From NCBI GenBank assembly GCA_039096225.1, contig JBBPEB010000014.1:1058501-1122500 (forward strand): DNA of 64,000 bases, read 5' to 3'. This stretch comes from Blastocystis sp. Blastoise (taxonomy: Eukaryota > Sar > Bigyra > Opalinata > Blastocystidae). Numbering within the stretch: the stretch's first letter is position 1; each line of letters opens with the position of its first letter. Under the pieces are notes generated by a model. The model ran no database searches and was not told the origin of the DNA. It saw only the letters and a list, made by a program, of their open reading frames with translations. Both the position numbers and the translations under genes were made by a program. This document shows, piece after piece, positions 15,499-30,898 of this stretch.

Positions 15499-15694
15499 CT
15501 CTCGATTCTTTATTTCACAAAACGATAACAAATGAAAACTAACTAAAAAATTGATGGCTTCAGAAAACGAATGTGTATAAAGAAATGAGTGGAATTATTC
15601 ATGATTTTTTTTGATTTACAGAGTCAATTTCTTAAAAAGTCGATATAAAAATTCTTAACAGATTTGTCATTTTATTTCTTTTATTATAAACTAA

Positions 15695-16406
15695 ATGGTA
15701 TATATAATGTCATATTCATATTGTTTATTGAATATAGTCAAAATTAGAATTACTTCTTGTAGCAGGTCTTCGTGGAGATGGGAGAAAACCTAATGAAATT
15801 CGAAGATTAGCTTGTCGTTTTGGTGTTTTTGATGATTGTGATGGATCATTTTACTTAGAAATGGGTAATACTAAAGTTTTAGCTGTTGTGTATGTCACTT
15901 GTTTGCTTTTTTATACTTATTTATCTATATACATATTTTCCATTCCTTAGATATGGTCCCAGAGAAGTTCAGATGAAGTCTAAAGAACAAATTGATAAAG
16001 CTTATGTTGAATGTGTAGTTTCAGTGTCTCCATTTTCTGGATTAGAAAGAAAGCAAATATCTAAAAACAATAGACAGACACAGGAGATGGCATTAGCAAT
16101 TCAACGATGTTATGAAAATGTGATTTTAACACATCTCTATCCACATTCTCAGATTAGTATTCATTTAAGTATTATCTCAAGTGATGGAAGCTTATTATCT
16201 GCTTGTATTAATGCAGCTACATTAGCTCTAATCGATGCTGGTGTTCCCATGAGTGATTTTCTTGTATCTTGTACTGCTGGTTATATAGAAAGAACTTGTT
16301 TAATAGGTATGTTATTTATTATTTTATTTATTATGATTTATTATTTTATTATTATATATTTTATTTTTTTATTTATTATACATTTTATTTATTTATTTAT
16401 TATACA

Positions 16407-16471
<65 letters not shown>

Positions 16472-16715
16472 TATATTTATTCTATATATATATATATATA
16501 TATTCTTATAGATTTAAATAATCAGGAGAGTAGAACGGGTGGTGTAGTACTGCCTGTAGCTTGGTTACCGCGTACAAACTCATTCCCTCTTGTTACTATG
16601 GACTCGAAAATACCCCTTAATGTGTTTGAAGTATATATATATATATACTTATATATATATCCTAAGATTTTATAAAATTAGAATGTAGAGGTTGAATTTA
16701 TATTTTATCATTTTA

Positions 16716-16769
<54 letters not shown>

Positions 16770-16978
16770 ATATTATAATTGTTTATTATTATGTTTGATC
16801 TATAGGATATATTAAATTCAGCTAGAGAAGGATGCAGACAAGTGTATAATATTTTATCAAATGAAGTATATATTATTCAATATATATTATTTAATCATTC
16901 ATTACTCTTTATATATAGGTCAAAGAAAACGCTTTAAGAATGATCCAATCAGAACGACGTTTTGAAAAGGATCAGTAA
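15695..16978 (+). CDS. Exosome RNase PH-type ring subunit Rrp41/Ski6 (EXOSC4) homologue
   Basis: Rrp41 is one of six RNase PH-like subunits forming the ring of the RNA exosome, which degrades and trims RNA in nucleus and cytoplasm. The sequence shows LRGDGRKPNEIRR, then DGSFYLEMGNTKVLAVVYGP, then the YVECVVSVSPFSGLERK stretch, IQRCYENVILTHLYPHSQI, IISSDGSLLSACINAATLAL and DAGVPMSDF. Exons: 15695-15697 (just the ATG), 15738-15889, 15951-16306, 16512-16630, 16806-16865, 16919-16978. Splicing the ATG across a 40-nt intron gives the family-like N-terminus MSKLELL; an unspliced alternative would start at 15707 inside the intron and give MSYSYCLLNIVKLELL. The protein is about 250 residues, normal for the family, and ends at a TAA. 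It converges on the Rrp46 homologue, 250 bp between stops. Confidence 0.92.
16411..16470. repeat. (ATT)n microsatellite in Rrp41 intron
   Basis: About 60 bp of pure ATT inside the third intron of the Rrp41 homologue. A second run of the same trinucleotide sits in the next intron at 16714-16766. Confidence 0.9.
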
Positions 16979-17228
16979 CTTTTAATATTTTTTTTAATGT
17001 CTATTTGTTTATATGTTCTTTATATATGTGTATTTTTTTATGTTTTTTATAATAATTGATTTCATCATCTTTCCATATTTAAATGAATGCAAATATATTA
17101 ATATTAAAGTTTTACACATGATATCATCAAATAAGACACTATTCAAATTAAATATACAAAAATAACATAACAAATAAAAAAAAAGGAAAGTAATAAATAC
17201 ATAAACAAGAATGAAAAACAAATATGAT

Positions 17229-18342
17229 TTAATTTAATATAGGATGTTCCATAATCTTTTGTAAATATTTGGCAGCTCTAAAAATATTTATTAATATATT
17301 ATATATATATAGATAGAGAAAAAAAGACAAAAATAGATTATATATTATATATTATATATTATATATTATATATTATATATTATATATACTTTTTTCCCAT
17401 TTCAATAAGATCAAATAATTCTTGTTCTTCAACTATACCTATATAATATATATATAATGAATAGAAATACATATATATATATACCAGATTGTTTACAAAC
17501 GGATAATTTCAAATCATCATTAAATCCTAAAATAATAGATGTAGAAGCAGCCTATATATATATATATATATAAAGAAAATCAAAATATTTATTAATACAA
17601 AAAAAATGAATTATGAATATATATATAAATAAATAATAAATAAATAAATAAATAAATAAATAATAATACTATAATATAAATACTGTTTGTTCTTTGAGGT
17701 CTGGGTCTATAAGATATCGTCCATCTATAGCACGGCATAAAGTCACTGCATAAATATTTGATTTTATAGGTATTTCTATATATATATAAACAATAAAAAT
17801 GAATAGAAGAAAGAAGATGATAAAATAAAACATATTATTTTCATAAAACAATAACAATAAGATTATAATAATACCTGCATCAATAAGAGCTAATAAAACA
17901 GCTTGGATAATAGACGATAATAACTGTATATATATATAATATAATGAATATAGAATAATGATTATATATATACAGAGCCATCGTCGGAAATAATTTGAAC
18001 GTTTACAATAATCGTAGATCTTGGAAAATAAGTTCTTTGTATCATTGATTCTAATAACTTTTGAATATAATATCCATTTTCAATAATATTTGCAGAATCT
18101 TTATCATTCAGATAATTGATATTCACTTCAACAGTAGCCTGATAAAAGTTCTCTTTCACAGATTTCACTGGTTTTTTAGGAGCTAATACACTTGCTAAGA
18201 CAATTGTTTTCTCTATTGTGATCTTCGCAGATCCATCCGCTCTACTTAATACTCCTTTCTCATAAGTAAATGGACGAAACTGATCATCTTGTCTTCCATT
18301 TTCTCTATATTTTTGTCTTAAAGCAGAAACATCTAATTCCAT
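17229..18342 (-). CDS. Exosome RNase PH-type ring subunit Rrp46 (EXOSC5) homologue
   Basis: A second RNase PH-fold exosome subunit. The first exon (17974-18342) begins MELDVSALRQ and shows LSRADGSAKITIEKTIVLAS, matching the 'SRADGSA....GDT.VLA' block of Rrp46, then KENFYQATVEVNI and TYFPRSTIIVNVQIISDDGS. The next exon (from 17923) gives LLSSIIQAVLLALIDAG, then GIPIKSNIYAVTLCRAIDGR with YLIDPDLKEQ, then AASTSIILGFNDDLKL, IVEEQELFDLIE and a final exon AAKYLQKIMEHPILN ending at 17229. The order matches the family's 'V.SD.GSLL...NA...AL.DAG' and 'VLDPT..EE..A' blocks. It lacks the basic and acidic residues of active bacterial RNase PH, as eukaryotic ring subunits do, so a structural role is expected. 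Exon edges between 17.3 and 17.9 kb are approximate. Confidence 0.85.
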
Positions 18343-19197
18343 ATTGACCTTTTATCAAGAAAATCAAGATAATATATTAAGAATAACCCAAAAAATAGAC
18401 TATTTTTATAAGCAACGAAAAATTCATGGAAAAGAGTTGTTTTGTTTTTAATTTTTCCTTTATCATTTATTACCTATTCTTTTTTGAAACTTAGTTTATT
18501 GTGAGTTTTATGTACTCTTAAATCATAAACTCCATAATTGTCCAAAATCTCAAAACAATTTCATGAATTAAAATATTCATTCTTTGTCATAGATACTTTC
18601 TAGAATACTTTTGTGTCATGTGCGCATCCTGATTATGATTCTCGTAATACATTCAATATAAAAACAGTATTTTAATATCAAGAACCTAAAGAAAACAACG
18701 AAATTATTTTTTTTTATATTTGTCAAGTAGATATTCCTTTAAAGCTATTTATGAAATAGATTACAAACAAAACACAAATAAAAAAATCAATTAATTAGAT
18801 TGAAATACTAATAGAAAGGATTCTATCGTTAACACAAATACTGATATTTGTATAAGTAAATGTGGTAATAAAAGAATACATGTAAAAAGTATTCAATGTT
18901 TATATAGAAATAGAGAACATTTTCAAATGAATTTGCATACAGAATGATAAATAAATAATGTATTTAAAGCAATATAAATAATAGATAATAAGTATAATAA
19001 TCAATATAAATCAAGTTGTCTCTAAAAGTATCAAAAAAGAGAAAGAAAGATTAGAGCATATACTATAAAAAAGAAATAATATTTAAAAAATATAATATAT
19101 ATTAAAAAAAATAATGTACTAATACATATTTCTCACATGAATAATAGACTGACGAATATTACTTAAGAGAATATATATATAATAGAGAATAGGATTT
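18343..19197. other. Intergenic, about 850 bp
   Basis: Spacer between the Rrp46 start and the stop of the TLDc gene. Promoter of Rrp46 is expected close to 18343. Mixed AT-rich sequence with no supported gene or repeat. Confidence 0.55.
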
Positions 19198-21284
19198 TTA
19201 GGATTTTCTAGTATATACTTCATAATCATATACAATAAAATGATTATCCTGCCAAATAGGTCCAGAATTGACAAATAAAGTAGTTTTATAGGTAGTATTC
19301 CAAGTATAATTAGGGAATGCACTATTGGCATCACAATCAATATAACTATTATTATTGTTATTACAGTGGTCTGATATATGTATAGAACGAGAGAAAGAAG
19401 GGCCTTGTAATTCATTATACATAAGAGCAATAGAAGAACGTATGGGATACATTGTAGGCTCTTCCCCGTGGGGATTACGTAATGTAAATAGAAAAGCCTT
19501 ATCATCTTCAATAGAAAACAAAGCTATATAATATGTATATGAATATAATATAAAAAATATCTATATTATAGTTAATAGTATATATATGTAAATTGGAAAC
19601 ACAATAAAATCATTTCATTAAAAATATATTTATATTAAAATGTAAAAAGAGATATATATTAAGTATTATTATAAGTATAATAAGTATAATAATAACAATA
19701 ATAAACATACAAATACGTGACTTATCCCATCCTACTTTAGTATAGCCTCCAAAACTATAAATGACATCATTTATTTTAGAATAGAATATAACTAATGTTT
19801 CTCCTTTATTATCACAATATTCATGAAAACTTTTACTACTGAAATCATGCTCAGAAGCTCTAGAGAAAAAAGATTAATATATATGTTATATATTAATATA
19901 GTTTAGAAATAAATATATACTAAAAACGAAATATTAAAAATTATGCAAAAAAAAATAAGATTTATATATATAATATATAAGATTGTATATTTATATACAA
20001 AATTATAATATAATAGAAATAGAAATATATATTTAATATAAATAGAATCATAAATATATAATATATACGAAATTATAATATTATATATAAATAGAATTAA
20101 ATAATATAAATAGAATTATAAATATACCTGAATGTGAATTGCCACGATTGGCCCGATCCTGTCCATTGAACTAATTTAGAAATATAAGACATATTCAGTA
20201 GTTTACTGAAATAACTAATTGTTAATTGAGATTTCAATTGAGATGAAAGGGAAATACATAATGATTTCAAATCATTAAAGAATAAATTGATATTAAAACA
20301 TTTTATTTTCTCTGTAGAATGAATAAATGAAGAAGTAGTAAGATAAGCTTCAATAACACTTACATAATTAATAGGTATATCGATATAACAAGATTTTTGT
20401 TGTTCATCAAAAATGATATATTGTTCATCAACTTGATTTATTAAAGAATTTATACAATAATGACTATCATAATAATTACGAATACATGTATTTGCTTTAT
20501 GATTAATAAGTAACTTTGGATTTGGTGGTATTAATTTACGCTTATAAAGTTTCCAACTAATTCTTAAATCTAATAATTCAGTACGAAATGGTAATCGATA
20601 AAAAGAAAACTCATCAGCAATTTCTTTCTTTTCTTTATCACTATAAACAGAAAAATCGATGGATTTATTATTCATATAATCTATAATTAAAGAAAAATAA
20701 TCATCCTTATAATCAATGTAAACATCACCTTCGGGTGTTCTTACATTTGGATCTAAATATAACTCCGTTAAATAACTTCCATAATATTCATTAAGTATAC
20801 TTTCAGGAATAGAATATCGTTTTTCATTATTTTGGGTAATAAAAGCAGGCTTCTTGGAATCTCTCAGATGATCTACACATACAGACATCGATTCTAAATT
20901 ATCATTGAAGACATTTTCATCCAGGTTAATTTTTGAAATAAGATTCGAAACATTATTCGTAGTATGACTCGAAATATCTTGGAGATCCGTGATAAAAGAA
21001 TGATTAATCAGCTCAATATCATCTTTATATCGCTTAACAAGATCCTTCTTCTTATTCATATTTTCTATTTCAGTATCAAGATAGTTACTAACATTATTTG
21101 CTAAATGTTCAGAAATATTTAACTTTTTATCAGATTTGCTTGCATAAATGGCGAATAGGCAGGCTTCTATATCTTTGCACGAAGATTCAAAAGACTTTAT
21201 TGAATCTAAAAGTAATTGAAAATCGTAACTATCCATATAACACAAGACGAGCACAGTTTTATTTTTGAAAATAAATGAAAGCAA
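19198..21284 (-). CDS. BTB/K-tetramerisation (T1) plus TLDc domain protein
   Basis: The first large exon encodes a coiled N-terminal region (residues ~1-150), then a T1/BTB fold recognised by YSIPESILNEYYGSYLTELY, PEGDVYIDYKDDYFSLIIDY and EFSFYRLPF, as in KCTD-type proteins. The C-terminal third is a TLDc domain: WTGSGQSWQFTFRASEHDFS, SFHEYCDNKGETLVIFYS, IYSFGGYTKVGW, KAFLFTLRNPHGEEPTMYPI, the GPSFSRSIHI segment and a final FIVYDYEVYTRK. TLDc proteins (TLDC1, OXR1 relatives) protect against oxidative stress and bind V-ATPase in animals; T1-TLDc fusions are common in amoebae. Exons: ~20128-21284, ~19737-19860, 19198-19523. Two starts are in frame, 21284 and 21236; the second (MDSYDFQLLL) gives a more natural soluble N-terminus than the hydrophobic 16-residue extension. 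Confidence 0.85.
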
Positions 21285-21721
21285 CTAAACAAATAAAAAT
21301 TATTTGAAATAGATGCTTTAATAATGTAACAGAAACAAAAAAAACATTGAAAAAGAATTATTTTTTTTATATTAAAGACTAAGATAAATACGTATTTTTA
21401 TGTTAATAATTTTTATAAAACAATTACTTTTATTTTTAAATATAAATTAGTCAATAAGATGTAAGTAAATGTCAATCATAATTTAGAATGCGTTTAATAA
21501 ATGGTATATTTTGTATTAGAAAAAACAAGAAGCATTATATGATAACTTTCGTTAAATGACAGAACATGAAGAACAATATTTTACCAAAAAAGGTGAAATT
21601 GAAAAAGTATCATACTTGAAATAATGCATCAGAAAATATTAATTGACTAAATAAGAATAAGATATAAAAATAGAAATTTAGGTATCTAAAATAAAAATAA
21701 AAATGAAAAGTAAAATGTTGT
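21285..21721. other. Intergenic, about 440 bp
   Basis: Spacer between the TLDc gene start and the stop of the LIM/villin-headpiece gene, both on the minus strand. No supported feature. Confidence 0.5.
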
Positions 21722-24590
21722 TTAGAACAACTTTAGCTTTCGTTTCTTTTCTTTTTGTTTCCATAAGGGAAGAACTTTATATTCTGCTTTAGAGCATCCA
21801 AATAAACTTTCAAATTCATGATCCGATAAATGGAATTCTCTTCTAGAAATATCAACATTGGATGAATAAGGAGATTGCTAAAGAATAGTAATAATTAGTA
21901 TATATATATTAATATTGATAATAGAAAGATATTTAGATATAGAATGTTGTTTTATTAGAATGATATTAAAATGATATTTATATTAGAATGATACTAAAAT
22001 GATATTTATATTAGAATGATACTAAAATTATATTTATATTAGAATGATATTAAAATAATATTTATATTAGAATGTTGTTAATTTATATAAATACATATAA
22101 ATAGATATGAGAAACTAGAATGAATATATATAAAGATAATGAGTAATAATAGTAAATATAATAGTATTCACATACAGTTAATTGCATATAAGGATAAATG
22201 GGTAATTCATCTTCAGAAAGCATCTTAAGTTTCTCTTGAGTCATTTTTAATTGATTTTCTAAGTATAAATATATATATATTGATTTATTTTTTAAATAAT
22301 GGTAGAATTTAAAGAATAATATAATTGATAGAATGAAATAAAAAATATATATATATATCTTAGAATATAAAATAAGCAGATTTTACAAGTATAAGATATA
22401 TATATACTAAAAATAAATAATAATAATAATAATAAATAAATATATACCATCGTGTTTAAATTGATATCCACAAGTAGGACATACTTCTACATTTGAAAGA
22501 GATGGTGTAGAACAATTAGGGCATAATATAGCTTCTGTTGTAGTAACAGTTACTGTTTTTGTTTGTTTCTTTGTAGTTGTAATAGAAGGATTTGAATCAG
22601 GAATAGATATAGAATTCATTTTAGGAATAGAAGAAGTCGATGAATTATTAGTATTTGAAATATCAGGAAGAGAAGAAGAAGAAGGAGGTGAATTAACGAG
22701 AGGAGAAGAAGGAGATAAAAGAGTAGTAGGAATAAAAGGAGAAGAAGGAATAGAAGAAGAAGAAGAAGAATTGATAGTTGTAGAAGTAGTTGTAGTTATA
22801 GCAGGAGTAGGAGTAGGAGTAGGAGAAGTAGGAGAAGAAATAGAAGAAGAAGAAGATCGTGATGCAAATAATGGCTTACGAGGAAGAGGAGAAGTTGAAG
22901 AATAAGAAGGTTGTTTATCTATATAATATAGATAACATAGAATAATATGTTTATATATATTATATAGTAGTATATATTATATTATAAGTATATAATATAT
23001 AGTATATAGTATATTATATATATAGTATATAATATATAGTATATAGTATATTATATATATAGTATATAATATATATAGTATACCTTCATTTATAATAGAG
23101 GATATAGAGTTAATAGAAGTATGATTATAATCTTTCGGTGTAGATGGAGGAGTAGAGAGAGTAGAGGATAAAGTAGAAGGAATAGATTTATGTATAGTAG
23201 TAGTCGTAGTAGTCGTAGTAGTCGTAGTAGAAGAAGGAGGAGGAGAAGGAAGTGTTGAAGAGAGAGAAGAAGTAGAAGGAGAAGGAGATGAAATAGTATT
23301 AAATGTACTCGTTCTACGTTCTGTAGGTAATATTGACATTCGTCCTGAAGGAGAATTGACTTCACACAATATCTCACTTGTTGGTGTGATATGAATTCTA
23401 TTCATTATATATATAAATATATTGTTTTTATTATCAGGTTATTATATTTATTATATCATAAAATGAAGTAAAGAAAGAAATCATAATAATAATCATAATA
23501 ATAATCATAATAATCATAATAATCATAATAATCATAATAATCATAATAATCAAAATAATCATAATCATAATCATAATAATCATAATAATCATAATATATA
23601 TATATACCTATCAGGAGATCGTTTACTATTTGCACAATCAACACAATAAGGGGCTCCTTCAATAGGAACAAATTTCATCGATTCTATATATATATATATA
23701 ATTAAATATACATATAGGAAATAATATAATATAAAAAGATATATATATATGTACTAAATATTTCAAATATATATATAATATACGTTCAAATTTCTTATTA
23801 CACGCAGTGCATCGAAAGCAATCTGGATGCCAACTTCTTCCCATAGCTAATACATTCTAAATAGAAAATAATAATATGAAATCGTAATATAAAAAAACAA
23901 ATTCATGAAAATATGAATTATTTTAATATATAGAAATAAAGTTATTTATAATACAACAAGAATGAATAAAAGCAAAAAATAAATAAATAATTTATTTAAT
24001 TATTATAGCATATACTTCAGTACCCACTCCTTTTCCACATTTAGCACAAGGATCTGAAAATGTTTTCGAAAAACAATTTTTACAAACAGGTTTATATACC
24101 AATAAATCATCAATAACAAACTCTTTTTTAATAAACTTACCACCTTCAAAAGGATTCTTACACAGCCAACAACGGAAATGTTCCTAAGAAATAAATAAAA
24201 ATCATAGTGATCATATATATAGTCACATACAATAGTAAATTATAACAAAGATAGAATTAAAAACAAAACATACTTTATGATAAGGTTTTCCAAGAGCTTC
24301 TACAAAAACTCCTCGAATAACATCTCCACAATCAGCACACTTCTTACCAAACTTTTGTAAATAATGTTCTTCACAATAAGGAATATCCTATTGAAAATCA
24401 AACAAAATAGCAAGTCAAAAACCACGAACAATATATTCAAATATACATTATAGCTTCTGAATGGAACTGTACTTAATCTTACGTCACATTCAGTGCATGT
24501 AAAACAGCCATCGTGATAACGATGATTCAGCGCTTCAACAATAGTTCCATCTAATTTTCTATGACATGTAAAGCATCGATCACTTTCCAT
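21722..24590 (-). CDS. LIM-domain / zinc-ribbon / villin-headpiece cytoskeletal protein (abLIM-like layout)
   Basis: Exons 1-5 (24447-24590, 24274-24387, 24016-24183, 23784-23856, ~23608-23683) encode three LIM-type zinc fingers: CFTCHRKL with CFTCTECDVRL, CADCGDVIRGVFVEALGKPYH with CWLCKNPFEGGKF, and CAKCGKGVGTE with CFRCTACNKKFE, ending PYCVDCANSKR. A long Ser/Thr/Pro-rich linker follows (23399 to ~22620, with poly-Thr and poly-Ser runs). Then comes a four-cysteine zinc ribbon, CPNCSTPSLSNVEVCPTCGY. The last exon ends in a villin headpiece: FHLSDHEFESLFGCSKAEY and VLPLWKQKEKKRKLKLF, matching the actin-binding 'L...EF...FG....F..LP.WKQ...KK..GLF' pattern. LIM domains at one end and a headpiece at the other is the layout of actin-binding LIM proteins. 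The ATG at 24590 is preferred; an upstream in-frame ATG at 24602 adds four residues. Confidence 0.9.
23486..23600. repeat. Intronic (ATAATC)n/(AATCAT)n repeat
   Basis: Tandem 6-9 bp units within the intron between the LIM exons and the Ser/Thr-rich exon of the LIM/headpiece gene. Confidence 0.75.
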
Positions 24591-25286
24591 CTTATCAAAC
24601 ACAATTTATATACTTATATACTATATTCAAAATGGAATAAGAAATTGAAACAATTTAATTTGAAATTTGGCATCTTTCCTTCTCAAAAATGGGATTTCCC
24701 TAGAAAAAAACAAAACGAATCAATTGTATTTTGTTCATCTTATTATGAAAATAGTATTTAGTCTACATGAATTAATTATCAATCTTAAATGGGTATTTAT
24801 ATTGTCACACGCTGCATAATCAAACTTTTATTTTTTCATCACAATCACATTAACAAAAAAAATTTCATCATTTATATAATCACTTTTTCCTAATATTCAT
24901 GCAATAGGCATAATTGCTAACAGTCTATAATCATTTAAAAAAGAAAAATAATTCTATCAATGATAATTTCTGACGAATTAGTATAAATCACACTTTTTAA
25001 AGGTAATACCTTTATCAAAGATTTCAAATCCATGAAATTAATATATAGAAAAACTAATTAAAAGAGCCAATTATCATTTTGATTTTGTATTTAGATATTT
25101 TGTTAAATATGAAATATAATTCTTAGCTTGGTCAATCAAATTATGTATTATAAATATACTTACGAGCTACTAATTGATATAGCATTTAAAAATTAAAAAA
25201 AAAGAAAAACATGAGAAATATAGAAATAAAAACGGTCTATTTCAATATATTCTTGGAAATAGCTGTAATTGAATATTTTGTTAAAC
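24591..25286. other. Divergent intergenic region, about 700 bp
   Basis: Separates the divergently transcribed LIM/headpiece gene (minus) and transporter gene (plus), so it should carry both promoters. It is less repetitive than introns nearby. No ORF or RNA gene that I can support. Confidence 0.5.
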
Positions 25287-25905
25287 ATGTTAAGAAGGGA
25301 GGATAGTCTACAACATTATATAGTATATTATGATTCCTTAGTCTTCATATATTATCTCTGTGTAGTTTTGTGTGAATTTAATAGGTAGTTGCTTTGGATT
25401 AAGACTTTTCACGTTGCCTTATTATATATATCAAGTATTTCTAAGTTAAGAATTCATTATGAACTGTTAATAAATAGAGTGGATTAGTAATTTCAGTTGT
25501 TTCTGCTGTTTGTGTTCTAGGAATTGTCATATTATCCTCTATGAGTTTAATCAAAACTACATATATTGGTAAATTAGAGTACGATACGGATGATATCTAC
25601 AGTCCTTACGAAGTTTTTGTTGAACAAGTATATAGTTTTGTTAGTGTGATAATTATAGTCTATTCTTATAAGAGAATTCTTCATAATAATCTATGAATAC
25701 ATTTATATCTCTACAGAAATTTGGGTTCTTTGGTTCTTTAGTTCAGTGTGTGATGTTTGTCTTAGGTTGTTGTAGTACTTATTTATCATTTGAAGTATAT
25801 TTATTTATATATAATGTTGATCTATAAAATTATTTTCTATTAGTCTCATTTTTCAAAATCATTATCATCATTTGATTGGCCAGAATCATTAAGTTTATGT
25901 ACATT

Positions 25906-25940
<35 letters not shown>

Positions 25941-27581
25941 TATTTCTATATATATTTCCTCATCAATATAGTACAAGAAGATAAATTTTGGATTATTGTA
26001 TTCTTTTTAATCACTTTCTTTTTCTGTTTATTCAAGAAATTGTCGTAAATATACACATATATATAATATATATTTTCTTGATAAGAAATATTCTAAATTT
26101 ATATTTAATAAAACTCATTTAAACTTAATCTATAGTAATATAGCTATTTTTTCTTCCATCGGTATTATTACAAATATTGTTGTCTGTACGGCTTTACTGA
26201 TGTAATTATTTATAATATATATATTCTTGATATACAGTATATTAATAGTATTCATATTACTATAATTCAGATTATACTTATATTCTCTTATATTCTCTAT
26301 TCAATATATATATTTACTTATTTTAGTTATGGTTTTATCGTTTCAAATCTCGACTGGGCTTCCTTCCCTCTCTGGTATAAGTCCGCTACTATCGACTGGG
26401 ACACAATCGTCTCCTTCTTCTTCACATTCTCCTTCGCATTCTATATTCCAAACACTGTCGTATCTATTTATTATTGTCTTGATTATCTTATCATTTTATT
26501 TTATTTTATTTTATTTTTATATCATTTTTTTTAATTTTTATATCATATTATTTTATTTTATTTTATTTTATTTTATTTTATATCATATTATTTTGTATCA
26601 TATTATTTTATTTTATTTAGTTTTTTTTAATTGCATTATATTATAAATTATTTCCTACAATTTTCCCTATACCATATAGTTTATACTCCATAATAATGAA
26701 TTATGGAAAGGATACATGATCGTAGGAATAGCTGCAGTTATCGTTATCTTCTTTAGTGTTATTGTTGGATTCTTTCTTGCTCTTGTCTTCTTTGACCCAA
26801 ATGGTATGTTCCTCTATAACTAAATCATTTCCTTCTCTTATCTTATTTATATATATTGGATTGATTCTTTACTTAATCATTATTCTATTTAAAATAATTT
26901 TAATTACATTATTATTATGTTATTATACTTATTATTATTTATTAAACAATATCTATAGATGTTAATGGAGATCGAACGAGTATTCCCGCGTTTATTTACA
27001 ATATGTTAGATACTAATTCATGGTCCTATATATTAGTATATGGTCTTGTGGATATTTCTCTTCTTTGTTTATCTCCTATTACTCTATATCCATGTTTCAA
27101 AGCTATTGATTTCTATTTTGCCAAATTAATCAGTAAAGGTATATAAATTATATATTATATTATATATTCTATATTATACTCTATATTATTCTATATTATA
27201 TCTATATTCTATATTATCATAAAATATAATATTCTCTTCTCTATATATACAGTGGATAAAAATGAGAATACTACTTTTTTTACAAATTATATTCAAATTC
27301 TTTTACGATTTTTTATATGTTTTGTTGTTTCTGGTGTTTGTTTATTTGCTCATTTGGATGATGCCTTTATTGCAAATCGTATTTATATCAATATTTATTT
27401 TTTTAACATATATCTTATATATATAGAATCATGGTTTTCTTCAGGATATATTATGTGTGTCGTCCCTGGATTATTACACTTACAAATTGTCCCCAAAAAG
27501 AATGGATGGCTCATTCTTGGAGATGTTTTCTTATGTCTTGTTGGATTCGTACTTATCTTATGGGGTATCACTAGATTATAA
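25287..27581 (+). CDS. Multi-pass membrane transporter, AAAP (SLC32/36/38-type) amino-acid permease likely
   Basis: A chain of about eleven short exons encodes a protein that is mostly membrane helices. Segments in order: VISVVSAVCVLGIVILSSM; FGFFGSLVQCVMFVLGCC; FWIIVFFLITFFFCLF; NIAIFSSIGIITNIVVCTAL; TIVSFFFTFSFAFYIPNT; MIVGIAAVIVIFFSVIVGFF; SWSYILVYGLVDISLLCLS followed by PITLYPCFKAIDF; LLRFFICFVVSGVCLFAH; and the end GYIMCVVPGLLHLQIVPKKN, GWLILGDVFLCLVGFVLILW, GITRL. The 'SF.F.FAF..PN', 'L...YPC...ID' and 'PG.LHL.......' pieces recall auxin/amino-acid permeases, which move amino acids with protons or sodium. The family call is from pattern only. The start at 25287 (MLRREDSLQHYI, then a 150-bp intron) is a guess; later exons are better supported. 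The last exon ends at 27581. Confidence 0.65.
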
Positions 27582-28086
27582 ATATGCCTCTTAACAATAA
27601 AAATCATATAAATTATCTTCATAGTTGTTATTTTTCACTTTTCCTACATTATTCAATTGTATTCAGTACTCATTTATTTATTTTTCATTTTTTTGTTTCA
27701 TATTTTTTCAACTTTTTCTTTCTTTATTCCTCCTGTCTACTATTTCTTACTTTTTCTCGAACAAAATTAAAAATTGTTTTGATTTTCATTAATAATTTTT
27801 TATATCCTATTTTTATTGATTATCTATGCATCTTCTAAAACAAGATAATCTAAGATAATCATTATTTAACATCATTGATGACATTATTGTTGAATAAAAA
27901 GATGTGTTGATAAAATTCTGCGTAAGGAAGGGACCTACCCTAAACAGCTTTTATTGTGTATATCATACCCACATATACCGAGGAACTGTCTTCATTATTC
28001 GCTTGCATCCTGTAAAAGTTTTTATGATAAAAATTTTTTAAAAATAATATAAAAACATCTATATATTCTCTTTGATACCACAAACC
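27582..28086. other. Intergenic, about 500 bp, with a low-AT stretch at ~27895-28020
   Basis: Spacer between the transporter stop and the SMYD start. Most is T-rich. The part around 27895-28020 is visibly richer in G and C and contains a short GGG/CCC hairpin-like segment near 27928-27942. I cannot assign an RNA family to it. Confidence 0.4.
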
Positions 28087-30762
<2,676 letters not shown>

Positions 30763-30898
30763 TGATAAGCATTATAATAATCTGACAGTATATTTTAATA
30801 TTGTTTAGTTGTTAATGATATAAAAAAATGAATTTTCAAATTCTTTTAAGGATATTACTTATTTATGAGTACCCTAATTACGAGAAAATATCATGAAT

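Noticed and set aside
23456-23671. Asp-Tyr repeat frame on the minus strand
   Set aside because: Falls in an intron of the LIM/headpiece gene and is produced by the AATCAT repeat.
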